Source of the DNA: Prostheceraeus crozeri
Taxonomy: Eukaryota; Platyhelminthes; Polycladida; Euryleptidae
Direction: 5' to 3'
Length of the DNA stretch: 64,000 bases
Assembly (NCBI GenBank): GCA_907163375.1
Contig: CAJQUW010008941.1
Location: 41,324-105,323, forward strand
Both the position numbers and the translations under genes were made by a program. This document shows positions 36,282 through 49,109 of the stretch, in pieces (the stretch's first letter is position 1; each line of letters opens with the position of its first letter). The notes under the pieces were generated by a model. The model ran no database searches and was not told the DNA's origin. It worked only from the letters and a program-made list of their open reading frames with translations.

Positions 36282-36544
36282 GATCGCCCTTTATCTAACC
36301 CATCCATTGCATGAAAACAACAACTCTTCTCATAGTAACATTTATTGAATAACGGTAACAAGCATGCATTATAAATCAATGGTTTGAAAGAGATAAAATA
36401 GATACAGCTGGTAACTATCATACAGCGAGCAATGATAACCATACAGGACTTTGGCAGTGTTGAGGTAAGGAGGAAAGAAGCATTGGTTATGAACGTAGCT
36501 ACTACAACGAACAGACAAATCCTTAAAACGTTTCGTGACTTCAT
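36230..36544 (-). CDS. Possible overlapping membrane protein (copy 2)
   Basis: 104-residue hydrophobic frame matching the one at 11158-11484 in copy 1. It remains open although it has lost 5 codons (VFLFC in copy 1) and gained one Cys codon. Low confidence, as for copy 1. Confidence 0.25.
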   Translation of the reverse strand: MKSRNVLRICLFVVVATFITNASFLLTSTLPKSCMVIIARCMIVTSCIYFISFKPLIYNACLLPLFNKCYYEKSCCFHAMDGLDKGRSCLSQTTAEHYIFIGKV

Positions 36545-36902
36545 GGTAGTGTTGATTCACTCTACTATCCCAAGGTGGGAGCAAAATATCATCAATGATT
36601 AAATTAGGAAATACTTTCCTCTCCTTACCAGGATTATTACAAAAGATGCGTATAACATTGAAAGCAGCTAACCATCGTTTAAAGTCAATAAGAAGAGCAC
36701 TCTCACAAGAAAAGCCATAGTCTTGCAAATATTTCAGATTAAGTCCATGAATGTGTTTTCTCGCCCATTGATCAACATTGGGATTGCAGTTGGCATGTTG
36801 ATGATAGACACTGACAATCTGATATGTCCAATTGTTCATAGCAATAGCACTGAGCTCCTGTACAGGTTCACCCTCACAATCCATAAAAATGATGATAGAA
36901 GC
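36369..36902 (-). CDS. DEDD-like exonuclease family protein (copy 2)
   Basis: MDCEGEPVQELSAIAM with the same upstream acceptor and the ASIIIF segment (exon would begin at 36902). Unspliced start is at 36884 (171 residues). It lacks a 5-codon in-frame piece after RFKDL and has a few substitutions. Intact frame. Confidence 0.6.
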   Translation of the reverse strand, partial: ASIIIFMDCEGEPVQELSAIAMNNWTYQIVSVYHQHANCNPNVDQWARKHIHGLNLKYLQDYGFSCESALLIDFKRWLAAFNVIRIFCNNPGKERKVFPNLIIDDILLPPWDSRVNQHYHEVTKRFKDLSVRCSSYVHNQCFFPPYLNTAKVLYGYHCSLYDSYQLYLFYLFQTIDL

Positions 36903-36936
36903 CTAAAACGGAAATTTACACATCTAAGGAAACGTT

Positions 36937-37185
36937 CTATAACATATTACAAAATGAAGAATTACATCGATGCTTTTCACGACAAAATACACAAATGATA
37001 TGATGGCAACGAAGAAGTAAAATGTATCTAATAAGACCACGTCTACGACACTCAAAGCACATAAGCGAATTGTCATAGGGTAGAGTTAGGAAAGGACTAG
37101 TAATTCTCCTTCTTTGATTTGCGTTTTGATGCAGCATTCTTCTCCGACTTGCGCTTCGTACCACTGCTGTTAAGGATTTGATCAA
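36937..37185 (-). CDS. Small RING-like zinc-finger protein (copy 2)
   Basis: 82-residue frame, one change from copy 1 (I to M in RRRMLHQ). The finger CFEC...CHHIICVFC...CNSSFC is unchanged. The alternative internal start is at 37062. Confidence 0.5.
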   Translation of the reverse strand: MIKSLTAVVRSASRRRMLHQNANQRRRITSPFLTLPYDNSLMCFECRRRGLIRYILLLRCHHIICVFCREKHRCNSSFCNML

Positions 37186-37867
37186 TTATGTCGTCCACGT
37201 TGGGTGGTTTCGGAATATATAGGATGGATTCCATATGCATGGAGAGAGAGGCTATTTTATTATCCTTGTGTTGACCATAATATAGCCCATTCACTTTGAA
37301 AAGGATATCCCAAGTACCTTCTCCGAGCTCGTCGCATGTGATGGATGTTGAATGATCTCCCTCCTTCTTATAGTAAGTGCACCAATTTGATACCGGTAGG
37401 CAAATGTGATTACCATCCCAAATCTTTCTATAGGGAGTATCCTTGTCATCTCTCGCCTTCCACTCTTGAGCAAGAGGAGTAGGAATGTCCATTTTTAATG
37501 TCACGTACTCCTCAATAATATCAAGTTGGTGGCGAATGTACGGACTCACGGGGATCAGTATGTAGTCCCCATACTGATTGTGCATTATCTTGACATCCGT
37601 GGAAGGGAGCATTCCCGTTTGGAGTACTACGCTATGATCGTCATAACGCAAGACTTGTTTAAATTTACGCTGTAGCGGTGTAGGATTATGTACCTTGGTT
37701 GTTTCTTCCACTGGCCTCAGTTGTAGATGATCTGATCTTAGCGGACCTTGTAACGTTTGACCGCCATTTTGTCCTACTAGTGCAGCAGATGGGGTAGATG
37801 CCTGAAAATGAAAAAGATTGTATTAAGTTTACGTTCAAGGGAGGAGAGGAAAGTAGCGACTTACCAT
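37097..37867 (-). CDS. Probable ssDNA-binding (OB-fold-like) protein, spliced (copy 2)
   Basis: Exons 37867-37865 (ATG) and 37801-37097; intron 37864-37802 is 63 bases, four shorter than in copy 1, with the same splice signals. Same 235-residue length. Substitutions include GRHKD to GQHKD and SHWCTYY to SNWCTYY. Intact. Confidence 0.65.
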
Positions 37868-37964
37868 TTTAGTTGGATAATAGAATAGGGAACTAGAGAG
37901 AGAGAAAATGTGCGTCCGTCACTCGTGTGATTCAACGATGGAATGATTCTCACTGTGGAAGGCT

Positions 37965-38015
37965 CGCTATTTATATAGATATGCTTGATTCTCATTGGAT
38001 GATGATCCTCATTGG
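37965..38015 (-). promoter_or_regulatory. Right-end promoter (copy 2)
   Basis: CCAAT boxes at 38015-38011 and 37998-37994 and TATATAAAT at 37977-37969 on the minus strand, unchanged from copy 1. Confidence 0.7.
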
Positions 38016-38027
38016 ACAATAACGTCA

Positions 38028-38716
38028 AGCTGATTCCAAATCTGGCCTCCGTTTACCAATCCGAGCCTTCATTCGCCCGCTGGAGCTGTTTCTTGGGAAA
38101 TTCTAACTCTGTCGTTTTTCGTCAATCTCCCAAAATCTTAAATGGTGTCTCACATCTAAACGAAGACAGATAGGAACAATGCGTTTCTTTCACTGAATTT
38201 GTCTCACTCTTAGCTTTCAAACGAGCTATGGCACGACAAAATCCGTCCACTAGAAGCCAAGATCGAAGCGAGCTGTCCACAGGGGGGGGACGTCAACGAA
38301 AATTTTTCTCTCCGATTGACTTGAAACTCACCATACCGATGCAGAATTTCACGCTGAATCCGAATCTGGCCTCCGTTTTCTCATCCGAGCACTGCTTCCA
38401 CTCGAAACAGCCCATTTTCAACCCAACATTCATCAGATTGCACGAAAAACATCACACACTATAGCCTCAAGACAAAACCTGGCGGTCGCCCAAGTCCACC
38501 ACGACACTCTGTCGTTCCAGAGGGGGGGGGACGTCAGCGAACCTTTCGGACCAACTTGGCCGGCAGACCACGACAGACCTCTGTCGTTCCAGAGGGGGGG
38601 GAGTCAGACTCAAAGCACCACGGCGGCCGACCACGACACTCTGTCGTTCCAGAGGGGGGGACGTCAGCGACGGCGGCCATCTTGCGCTATCCAGAAGTGG
38701 AGTTTTACTTACTACT
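38028..38716 (-). repeat. Right terminal region of Polinton copy 2
   Basis: About half as long as in copy 1, mainly because the internal duplications of copy 1 are absent. Four CCAGAGGGGGGG or CACAGGGGGGG runs remain at 38279-38660. The last 45 bases equal those of copy 1 and end ACTACT. Confidence 0.85.
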
Positions 38717-38860
38717 CATCCGGATGCATTCCAGGATTCATCCCTAGATGCATTCTAGGATGCATCTATATGCCAGATGCATGCCCAAAATAATGCATCC
38801 GGATGCGTTCTAGGATGCATCTACATAGATGCAGGTCCAAAATAATGCATCCGGATGTAG
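38717..38860. repeat. ATGCATCC-rich repeat at the Polinton 2 insertion site
   Basis: Repeated words GGATGCAT, TAGATGCAT and AATGCATCCGGATG. A related patch lies at 42235-42400. Polinton 2 is inserted at its left border. Confidence 0.55.
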
Positions 38861-41800
38861 TAATCGGGATAATAAGTTTAGTTATAATTCAACCTTACCT
38901 ACTACTGTTTGACGACCTATCAAATGCCGAAAAATCAAAATATCGATCACTTCAATCAGCAAGGCTATATTGATAGGAAATGTTAGAGTTTTTGTTACAA
39001 TGTTGCCATGTATTTTTCGTGAAGAGTTCGCATCTTATCACAATCTTGCTCACGCTTGGCAACACGGTCGGAAATTTCACGGAACCCATTGCTGAAATAA
39101 AGAAATTGAACATAACAATAAAATACCCACAGTACGCACCGGAAAATGTATTCGGATATACATGTATATGGTGATTAAATCTACCACCAATTCAGATAAT
39201 GGAAATTTTGGTATAACAGGTCAACTTTGCAGGCCTGCATTTTCTACATAATGCTTCTGATGGTATTGTATTTATGGATTAAACAGAAACAATATGGCTT
39301 AAACAGACATCCAACAATATCAGTTAATTTTTCGAGGCAGGAATTGACAGTGTTCGAGGAAAGTGTTTTAATTCAAACCTTTCAGTATTTCAAAGGGAGA
39401 CAAATTGTGTGCAAATATTTTTTTTCAATTATGCATGTACGCTTTCAATAGTTGCTGACATGAAGAATCAGAAAATATTATAATTTCATTAAGATTTATG
39501 CAAAGTTAATGCAGTAGGCTAATAGGATTATTTCAAGCTCCTGTAACATATCTTATTACAAGTACAAAATAGATTCATGAGTCTAAACCAATTATTGAAT
39601 TTCTACACAATTTGTCAGGCAGGATATAGTGAAAAATTGAAATCAAAAGGAATAAACTCATTCGCTCCGATCGAGAGAACATTCAAACCTGTTTCCTTGA
39701 AAACTTGTCGAGGATCTCATCAAAATCTGAATTTATGTCCGGGTATTTTAAAAGAAACATGCACACATTCCCCAAGTCAGTTTAAGTCTAACCTAAACCT
39801 ATCCTACGATCAATATTTGGTAGCCTTGGTGAAGCGATTCTTGTATCATTTAGTTTTCAGTCCAGTGTGATGGCTTCAGAATCGACCTAGAACAATTAGG
39901 GGTCTAATAAAAATGGTTTTCTCATGAATGTTTTTGGAAAATGTATTCAATGAATTTTACAAGTGCACATTAATTTTTGTTATGAAATCTTTAAGAATGA
40001 AATTTTATGGCTTTTTTATCAAAATTTAATAAACCTTTTATCATTTGTAGCTTAATTACGCATGGAAAGCACTTTGCTTCAATTTATTCGTAAGACTGAA
40101 GTTATAAAATCGCAAAAAATAAACCCGGAATTCCTCAAAACAATAATTAGGAATCCAAGCAAGCATTTTGTAAAATCACAAGATATAGGCCTATGTGTCA
40201 ACCAACTTTTTGTTCAGTACTGCTGACAGAAGGAAGGAGTCACAAGGGACATAATTCAACATTTATATTTATAGAAATAAATGTAAAATGATATTCTTAC
40301 ACAAATTAGCACATTGAAATTATCATTTTATCATTGCCGATCTTTGGAAAACAGTATTAGATTTGTAGAGGAAGTCCTATGAAGAAGGAAGACATATATA
40401 GAGGAAGGCATACCTGCACAGTGCACATTCTAAAAATCTCTTTCATTAGAAGCGAATACAAGGTAAAGAAAATCGCCGCTCAAAACGCTCTCCATTATTT
40501 TTTTCATTAATTTTTGCTTTTTTTGAAGATTACCCTTTCTCACTAGTCGTGCATCAAAATCCTTCTACTCCGTAATGGGATTCAAACGTAAACTTTAATC
40601 GTTTTGTTTGATGCTCAATTTCGTCAAACACTATGGGAATTTTGAAGTTGAAGTATTCAGATTTGCTCTTGTTTTCATATTTCATTTACTTCGTTGTCTT
40701 TTCAAGATTTCTGAAAAGATCAAAGATTCAGTTGGATTTGCGATTAAACTCTTGAATAGATCTTTGTTGTTTTATGAGCAATGATTTTCAATTATGTTGT
40801 ATTTGGTTCTAAAAAGAGATTTTTTGGAATAGGCATTGAAAGGGGATTCAGAAAAACAGCATCAGTTTTATTTCTAATGTCATCCCTTGGCTGAGGTGAA
40901 GGTCAAAAACCGCCGATTTTTAACACATTTCCGTTGGATCACTGTTTGAAATGGAAAATGACAACAAAAATTAATTAACCATGCACCAATCGAAAGATTT
41001 GGTCAAGGTGGTTAATAAAACGATGATCATTGATCGCTCTGAGATTACATCATTGTATTAGATGAGGTCAAAGGTCAAACAATTCAAACTTTTCGTTCAA
41101 CTCAAATAGGCCTATCACCAAAATAGCACATTTTAGTATTTGGTTTCTGCAGATGAAGAAACAGCCCTGCAGGTGAAGACAATGAGGCTAAACGCAACAT
41201 GATCGTCGCAATGATGGACGCCGCATACAATGAAAACTCACCTTTGAGGAGATGAATCCATGCAGCTCTTCGGATTACTGCCATGCACCGTTTCTTCTTC
41301 AAAGAGCGCCAACAGGTCGTTGATGAATTTATTCAGAGATTATAGGCAACATATTCAATCCTGAGATTCATTTTTACAAAAATTCCTATGTTTGGATGAG
41401 TTAGCCGCAAAAAAGTGGAGAGATTGCAGTATACATGTGCATTGTGCTCGTACGTCATAAGACAGTGTGTATTTTAAGTTAAAATAGGTTCCATTGTAAC
41501 TTTTGGTTTTAGGCAAATGTGGACCTTGTATGCTATACGTAGTAGTGAAGATTACTGATCACCCAAACCTTGATGAAATTAGCTTTTTGCAAATTAGCAG
41601 CGCCCTCAAATAGATTAGAAATTTAGAATAATCCCATTAGATATTTTAATTGAGCAGACCATCTGCATATAGAAAATAGCAATCACAAAAGCAAATCTAT
41701 AAACAAACTTTTTGGTTGGAGAGTATAGGAGGTACAGATGCAGAAATGGATTCATCTTAAAAAAATTCTTTCACTGTTATAGTATAGACATTTTGAAACT

Positions 41801-42060
41801 CGAATTATTCGGGGATCACGCCACTCTCGGAAATGAATCGAAGTGTCCCACAGACATTCTTCTGAATCGATTAGAAATGTTGGATCCGCTGGAACTACTT
41901 ATCACGACTTAATACTTGTACTTATCATATCAGGAGTTTCGGAATTCTTGAAGTGACTGCGATACATAATGAATCTAAGTAAAACCTGAGGTACTGCGAC
42001 TTTTTACAAACTTACCTAAGACTCAGTTGAATAATTGAAGCACTGTGCATTGAGCAAATA
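38861..42060. other. Non-coding AT-rich stretch
   Basis: No supported gene, RNA or intact transposon. Open frames of 60-100 codons here (for example 39577-39870) have no recognisable motif or splice context. Confidence 0.5.
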
Positions 42061-42121
42061 AACATATCCACGACGCCATGTGCAACAGGTAATCAAACGA
42101 TCATCGACGGAAGGAAACAAG

Positions 42122-42221
42122 ATGTCTTCTAGCTCGGGATGTTTGAAAATTCAGCAGTGCATGGGATTGGTCGTTTGCCTTGCGCTATTGATTGCAGATC
42201 TGTCACATTCAACAATGCACG
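42122..42221 (+). CDS. Candidate first exon with a signal peptide
   Basis: ATG at 42122 (context AACAAGATGTCT) opens MSSSSGCLKIQQ followed by CMGLVVCLALLIADL, a good signal-peptide core, then STMHG and a GTGAGC splice donor at 42222. It may be the first coding exon of a host secreted protein. No other exons were identified, so support is weak. Confidence 0.22.
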
Positions 42222-42409
42222 GTGAGCGGGGATGCATGACTGCATTTACAGAGACTCAGATGCATTCCATAAGCATTCGATTCTTCCACGACTCTCAGTG
42301 CAGCTGCAGTTGAGGCTCATGGTTGAAGGATAACTGCATTGGATGCACATTGGAATGCTTTGGGATTCATCGAGATGCATCCTGGTACATCCGACTGCAT
42401 TTAATTTTG

Positions 42410-43025
42410 CTACGGGATGACAACCTTGAGAGTAAATATCAAAGAAAATGGGAAATATGATTTATTACATTAGCATTTCGATAGCTTAATCATTGCTTTA
42501 AAGCTCATGCTTTACTATAAAAAGATTTCTTAAGCGTGATCATATCACAAACTACCTACCAGCTGCCACTGAGGGCAAAAGCATTATTATAAAGAAAATG
42601 ATATTTAAAAGGTCCAAATGGGTCAACATTACTATTCAGATTCAAGGAAAGACGCCTTGTGAATCATAAAATCATGCCGCTGAAAATTGAATTAAAAATA
42701 TGACCTCATTTGAAGCTTTCAATGAAATTTCAACTTTTCCTTGAAGACTTCTAGTGACTTGCATTATAATGAAACTCATCAGCATAATTTCCTCTTAATT
42801 AAGATGCTTGTTAGCCAATATTCATTCCTTTGATCTCCAACTTGTTTCATACTACTGATAAAGGGGACGTCATCTCGGTAGTAAGCTTATATAAACACAG
42901 AAATAATTTGAAAACTTCTGGCTTTTCAAAAACTGCTCAAATAATTTTTTGGACAACAGGAACGTAGCATCCGCAAAAAATTGTATCTTTTGATATAAAA
43001 ATTTTCACTGTATACATAATCGACA
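42410..43025 (-). repeat. Old dispersed repeat, copy B (uninterrupted)
   Basis: Reverse complement of the repeat at 15300-17220 without the piggyBac-like insertion; the target reads CTTAATTAAGAGG here (about 42797-42809). Confidence 0.75.
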
Positions 43026-46000
43026 AATAGACATGATACCGAAATAAGAACAATACAAGTCGCCTGTGAAAAACTTTCCTCTGAGTTGCCTGTCATGATT
43101 TTTGAGGACTTAGATGAGATTGAAGAAGATCAATAATGTCATAATTTGAGGGATTGATGAAGTGGATGGATCTATTGATGAAAAGAATATATACACATGA
43201 TCATGATCAAATAGTTCGAATGTCTGCCGAAATCGGTTTTTCTCTAGACGCAGAGGGCATTGTGAGCCTTCGTCGTGTTGGTCGCATTGGATCGAATCGT
43301 ACAAGACTCCTTTGTCTTGATCTAATAACCATGGTCTGTAAAAAATAAACTGTTGCAGAACTCCAAATTATTGCGATCCACAACTAATTTTAAGAACACT
43401 CACGTGAGTCCTTACAGAACTACAGCCCAACGCACTGAATTCAAACGTGTCAGATGACCTGCATCACCGAAGGGCAAATGGCGAGGATGTTGTGATAGCA
43501 AAGAATCGTGTTGTTCTCCGTCAGAATTGTCATCGCGAAATTTTCATTGAGGGATTTTAGATTTCAAAGAAGTGTTCACTGCCCTTACCAAGCAATTTTA
43601 CTTTTGAATGCAAGATCCAAAGACAAAGGATAATATAAAGACTGTAAACTCCGCGAAAATTTGGAAACTACTCCTCAAAATGTATACTACTCGTTGAGGA
43701 CAAAGTAGCAGTAGTATACAATAAGTCTATAACTTGCTGCAGTATAGAAGTCGAAGGTACCTCAACCGGAAGCGAATTTATGATGAAACTGGTGGCAGAA
43801 GGCATTATAGAGAAATTGAAGAAAACAATCATTTCAAATTGTCCATAAAGTCGCCACATTATCATGACTCATCCCTCAAATTTTTTATTTGCAAAATTTT
43901 ATTTATTCACAAAATACAGATTCAATACTAATTTGTTGAAAGACGTAATTTCCTTGCTTGCTTGTCTCTATGCTTATGATATCACTGATGCAGCAATAGA
44001 AATCTAGTGCGCAAAATTGAAGCATGATTTTTGTGGAGCTATGGTAATAATGCTCGAATCTAGACTTACAGTTCTGCTTCGAATAGTAGATGCCTTCGTG
44101 CTATCTGCTCCCTTTTCTTTAACATTTTTTAAAACTGACAGATTACAAGCGAAGCAGCAAATCAATGCTAGCTTTGGCATCTGCCAACATTTGCTTTTGT
44201 GTGCAGCAAAACATAATTTACAAAAGCATCTAATTCCATCCACGCAGTCAAGAAATTGACGAATGTGTTTATCTTTCATTTATAACAATTGAACTTACTT
44301 TGAACTTTTGGAAGAAATCAATTCACCAGGACAGTATTATCAAAAACCGTCCATTATCTTCGGGTGTTGTTGTCTTTGTTGAAGCCAGTTGATCAATGTC
44401 AAGAGCCAATACTGAAAATGGAAATCTGATGCTAATAATCTATCAGAATTCCATCCACTCAGTCGAGGCAGTGACGAATGTGGACTTGGTCGGTCATGTT
44501 ACAACACCATTTGTTAGATGGCAAATCTGAAAGATATTCGACATCAATATAATGAAGGTCGCAACAATGAGAATATATTCACAGCCGTTGATCATGAAGT
44601 GTATAATTATAGTATCAATAGTGGTTTGGCTCTACTAAGACACACTAGATTCATTTTTTCACGCACATCTGTAAGTCGATAATTAGGGACGCTGACACTG
44701 AGAAGTAACTAGTGGAAGCTGGCTGTTCCTACTAAATGCCGAATTTAAAGAGAATCAATATTCTAACTGCTAAAAATCTAACTGTATCGTGCAATCAGGA
44801 CAATTGAGTTAAATTCTATGACGTCACAATCAGTCTACGAGAATATATTTTGCCAAACTAATTGCTCGAGCAGCAATTTCTGTTTCTCAGATTAACATTC
44901 AGAAATTCCCTCTGGTTATGACTTCACTAATGAGTGGTTATTCCAATATCCAGAATAGAAATTGCTTTGCCACTTTTCCCCGGCGGTTCAATATAAAGAT
45001 ATATTTAGCCTCTTGAGGACAGGTTAGCTCATCTCGTCCTATTTTTAAATGCCAAATCTGCCCAGGTGGCGCACCTCGTCCTCGGCACTTATAGACTGAT
45101 TTTCTCATGTGCTCAACTCGGCAGTTGAATAGCAAGGACGAGCTCGTCCTCCATCCTTAACAGGTTAAATATTATCAGTAATTATGAATTCAGTATCAAT
45201 ATAAACACAGCATAATTCAATATGAAATCAGAAAAATCCAACAGATAAATCTGACAAAATCAATAAAAATTTATTTCTAAATTACATTTATTAATTAACA
45301 GGATCAATTATAATTTGATTTGTTTCTGCTCTTATCGACGAAATCATTAAAGCACTTCTGTAATAAGCACTGCAATTAAGTAATTGTGCTATAAATTGTA
45401 CGTACAGTCTAATATTCTTGGAGGTAATTTTCTAAGCTTCATCTACTGTGTGATTACAAAGGCTATTATAGAAAATATCCGAAGAAAATGTTTGATATCA
45501 GGTGTTGAAGAAATGTTCACAACCAGTGTAAGAATCACGTTAATCAGATAGACTCCTAGAGCATGAATGAAAAATGAAATTTGTAGCGCTAAATTTGAAA
45601 CCCGTTTATGACTGTTGAGACTACCTATGCAATACCATAGAAAACTACTGTATATTCTCTTATTTTCTAAGTGGAAGTATTCCACTACATTCTATCTAGT
45701 CACCATCATTAAGTATTTCAATCTGATTATGACATTAAATATAGTTTTATGGATAATAGAACGGTTGTTTGTTCAAGGCAACGATATTATAAAACCAACC
45801 GATGTCTAATGAAATTCAGTGCAATTAGCTTCTTTGTTGAACAAAGTTTGAGGGAAGAGCACGGGCATAGACACATCAGTTGTCCCTCAAAAAACTTAAT
45901 AGACAAAAGAAGTGAAAATGAAAAAATTAGATTAGTGATTAAACTGATCTAGGGAAAGATAAATAACTATACAAAAAAGACGACTAAAAGCAGAAATAAA

Positions 46001-47465
46001 CAAAAGACAGAATGGAAAAATATATGGAAAAGTGAAGAAATAGTGAAGGTATAGGGAGATAAAAATAGAAGCAATGCTGTAACTACATGCTCCTGCATAA
46101 TAAAAATCGAGTGAAAATTAAGTGACTACGTCGTGCTTTTAACTGAAGTCATAATTAGTTACAAAGCAACATATTGAACGATTACCTCCTGATAACATGT
46201 TACATGCACTGACTGAGGGCAACACAAATACGACTTGTAAAAACTATGAAATCTGCGACGTAGTAATTTTAAAAGTGAATTGACTGTGCACTTTAAAAAT
46301 ATTACCATGTGTAGCAGTCAATATAACGGTTGATACCCTCATCCGCAAGTAATTTCCATGTAGCAATAATGAAGTTGTGTGCTACTTATACACATTGAAA
46401 TGATCTATAGAAAACGGCAACACCCCATTTTCAAGTGCAAGGTGCTAGGTAAGATAATAAAAGAATAAATTCAATATTGCTTCATTTGGGTTTACGACTT
46501 TTGGGTTGCCTTAGTAATGATAAACTGGTGTGAAATAAAAATGAATTTTTTTATAAAATTTGAAAAATATATATGTATTCAAACATATTTAAATAATGAA
46601 ATTTTGAAACATATTTAAATAAAAAAATGTTACAGTCTTCAAAAACAAACTTGAAGCTGTGGAATTTTTCGACTATTTGAATTCTTTGCATAAAAGTATT
46701 CAATTTACCATGGAAAATGAACAAGAAAAGCAAATCAAATTTCTCGCCGTTATTGTACACAAAAATGCAGATAAATTTGAGACTGAATGGACTTTGAAAG
46801 ACAACAACACCGGTATTTATGTTCCTTCTGTTTATGTTCCTTTCCTTTATGTCAAGAGCCAATACTGAAAATGGAAATCTGATTTACGAATCAATTTGAT
46901 GGAAATCTGATTATTTACGAATCGTTTGCTCCTTTCAAGCACAAAACTGCTGCTATTTGACGCAATTGCCAAGAGTTCTTTTAGCTTTGACAAGTTCTCA
47001 ATTGATGTATTTAATGGTTTTATCTGCATTGTAACTTTGTCCTGAAGATATGTCCAATAATGACATGAAATCGATCGACCAACACTTGTCGTTTTTATTT
47101 TAAAATATTAAAATAAATATGAAATTTTTATAAAAAATGACAGTTTTCTTTTCGTATGCTGACATAAAATGTAACAATAAGCAGATCTGATTATCGTTCA
47201 CAATATACATTGTCGCATTAAAACCTGGTTTGTGATTTTCAAATCGAAATGCAAATCCCATGACTTTTGTAACGTCTGGTAGCAGACCGATATTGCATAA
47301 TAATCACTTCAAAAATTCATTACAGTAAATATTAGTGCGCTTGCATGCATAACGCTCTCTTTCTTTCTCTCGACTGCCTGAACATAGTTTTATTTGTTGA
47401 TATCAGTGAAAGTAAACAATTTTTGGCATGCTGCACAAAGATGCGCAAAAATTCATTCTTGTTTA
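43026..47465. other. Non-coding stretch
   Basis: No supported gene. It contains a 35-base direct repeat (44396-44430 and 46849-46883) and a cysteine-containing minus frame at 44004-44279 without further support. Confidence 0.5.
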
Positions 47466-47473
47466 TGGCAAAA

Positions 47474-47640
47474 ATGAGATAAATTCAATCATAGTAACGT
47501 GACATTAGACAGTTAAAATCAATACGTTATGTGAAAGCCAAGGAAAAATATTAAGTTACCAAAGGACTTTATCTGTTTCATTGGTTTTCACATACCGTAG
47601 TGATTGATTTTGCTTGTCTAATGCAATGTGACCAGATTAT
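47474..47640. repeat. Foldback repeat
   Basis: Arms near 47503-47545 (CATTAGACAG ... GTGAAAGCCAA) and 47580-47625 (TTGGTTTTCACATACC ... TTGTCTAATG) are imperfect inverted copies. The outer AATGAGATAAATTCAATCA is again inverted at 50100-50140. Confidence 0.5.
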
Positions 47641-49109
47641 TTTTATCCAAAACCGGGACAAAACCGATAGGCCTTTACAGATAATGATAGTTGCTGACAT
47701 AAACAGCGAATTTTAATATATGTTGTTGGGTAATATCGTCAAACCCATACTGTGACAATCATTGAATCTTCATCCTTACGCGTTATGTAAACTGACTATT
47801 GGTAGCCTGCTTTTTCAAATACCTGTTATCTGTTTGATTTAACGTTTCATCTATTTTTCGTTATCCTAACTAATTCACAGCAGAGGACTGAGAAAGTGGC
47901 GAAACATAGTGCACAACCTTCACTTCGATGATGTGACTTAATAATGAACTTCGTATGTGATTCTGGTGTTTGTTTTCGTATCTACAGTATGTGGCAATTT
48001 ACTGAATGCTTTTTCCATTTCCACTAGTTTTTAGTATATTTATTCAATCGGTGTTCAGTCATTGATTGTTTAACTTGTTATGTTCAGGACTCATTACCTC
48101 CTCATTATGAACAATGACGGATTCTTAATATATTTTCATCCATACAGGATGTATAAATAAATGTGTATATCTGCAATTGTTTTTCCATACCTTATTATGT
48201 AATAATCAATTTGATAATATTTGGTTAATGTTGATCTCTGAAATGTATAATAAAACCTTTTTGGTTTATGTTGTATATTGTTTTATTTGTATCTTTTGCT
48301 TTCTACGACTGAGAGAATTCGATTCTGTTTCGTCGTGGCATGAAGATGTCAACTATATAAATATTTGAAACAATTCAGTAATTTTCTTGTCACCAAATGT
48401 GAATTGTTTATGTATTTAAAATACTATGACTATATGAACTAAAATACTATTTGTTCATGGAATCGTGAATTTTCCTCTTTATATCAGAGGTGCTGTCGTG
48501 CCTTGTCATTGGTTAAACGCTTTTCAGTCAATGGCAATGACAGCTGCATTATATGGCAAGCTTACATTTCATTTGTATACTCCAGAATTTCATTTCGTTG
48601 GCCTGTTATTTGTGACATCCCTACGAAATTGCTTACGAAACTCGACTGTTTGGAGCGCATCGTCAAGCGTTGGGGATTCATCACCATTAAGCTTCCACTG
48701 AAAGTCAGACTTGATCGAGGCTGTGTCAAATAGATTCGAGAAGTTGCTAATCACGCACACTGTCATCCTCTCACATCTTGTTTTATTGTTCGTGCGCCAA
48801 ATAGGCATGCAAGACACTCGCAAATTGTTGATGCCGTTTTGTAAACTTGCGTTCTACAAGTAATTTGTCAGATTTTCTTCCGAAACGTGATTTCTTCTGT
48901 ACACATCTCACCAAAAAAGCTATTTTGTATTTCGATTTATCAACAAAGCATTATATATAAATAAGAAAATACACTTTATTTAATGTTTAACCACTTCTGT
49001 GTTCACATTTCTGCCTCCCTCAGTAGCATTGTTTCCATATAGTTTTCATGTACACAATAAGAAACTAATGTTGTATCGAAACTCTTTATTTATAGTTGAA
49101 ATGGCAATA

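Larger units (their letters stand above)
21160..38716 (+). mobile_element. Polinton/Maverick copy 2; left limit uncertain
   Basis: Carries the same genes in the same order as copy 1, and its visible left part supplies the missing polymerase start. The right end is the final T of ACTACT at 38716, followed by catccg as a candidate 6-bp target duplication. No inverted copy of the right terminal 45 bases was found upstream between 14.3 and 21.9 kb, so the left terminus is either lost or strongly diverged; 21160 is a working limit that includes the first gene beside polymerase B. Confidence 0.85.

Noticed and set aside
39577-39870. 97-codon ORF in the right flank
   Set aside because: No recognisable motif, promoter or splice context.
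44004-44279. Cysteine-containing minus-strand ORF resembling the Polinton RING-like protein
   Set aside because: Cysteine spacing does not fit a RING and no neighbouring Polinton genes are present.
44938-45160. Repeated AGGACGAGCTCGTCC-type words
   Set aside because: Short palindromic words without clear element ends; not enough to define a repeat unit.
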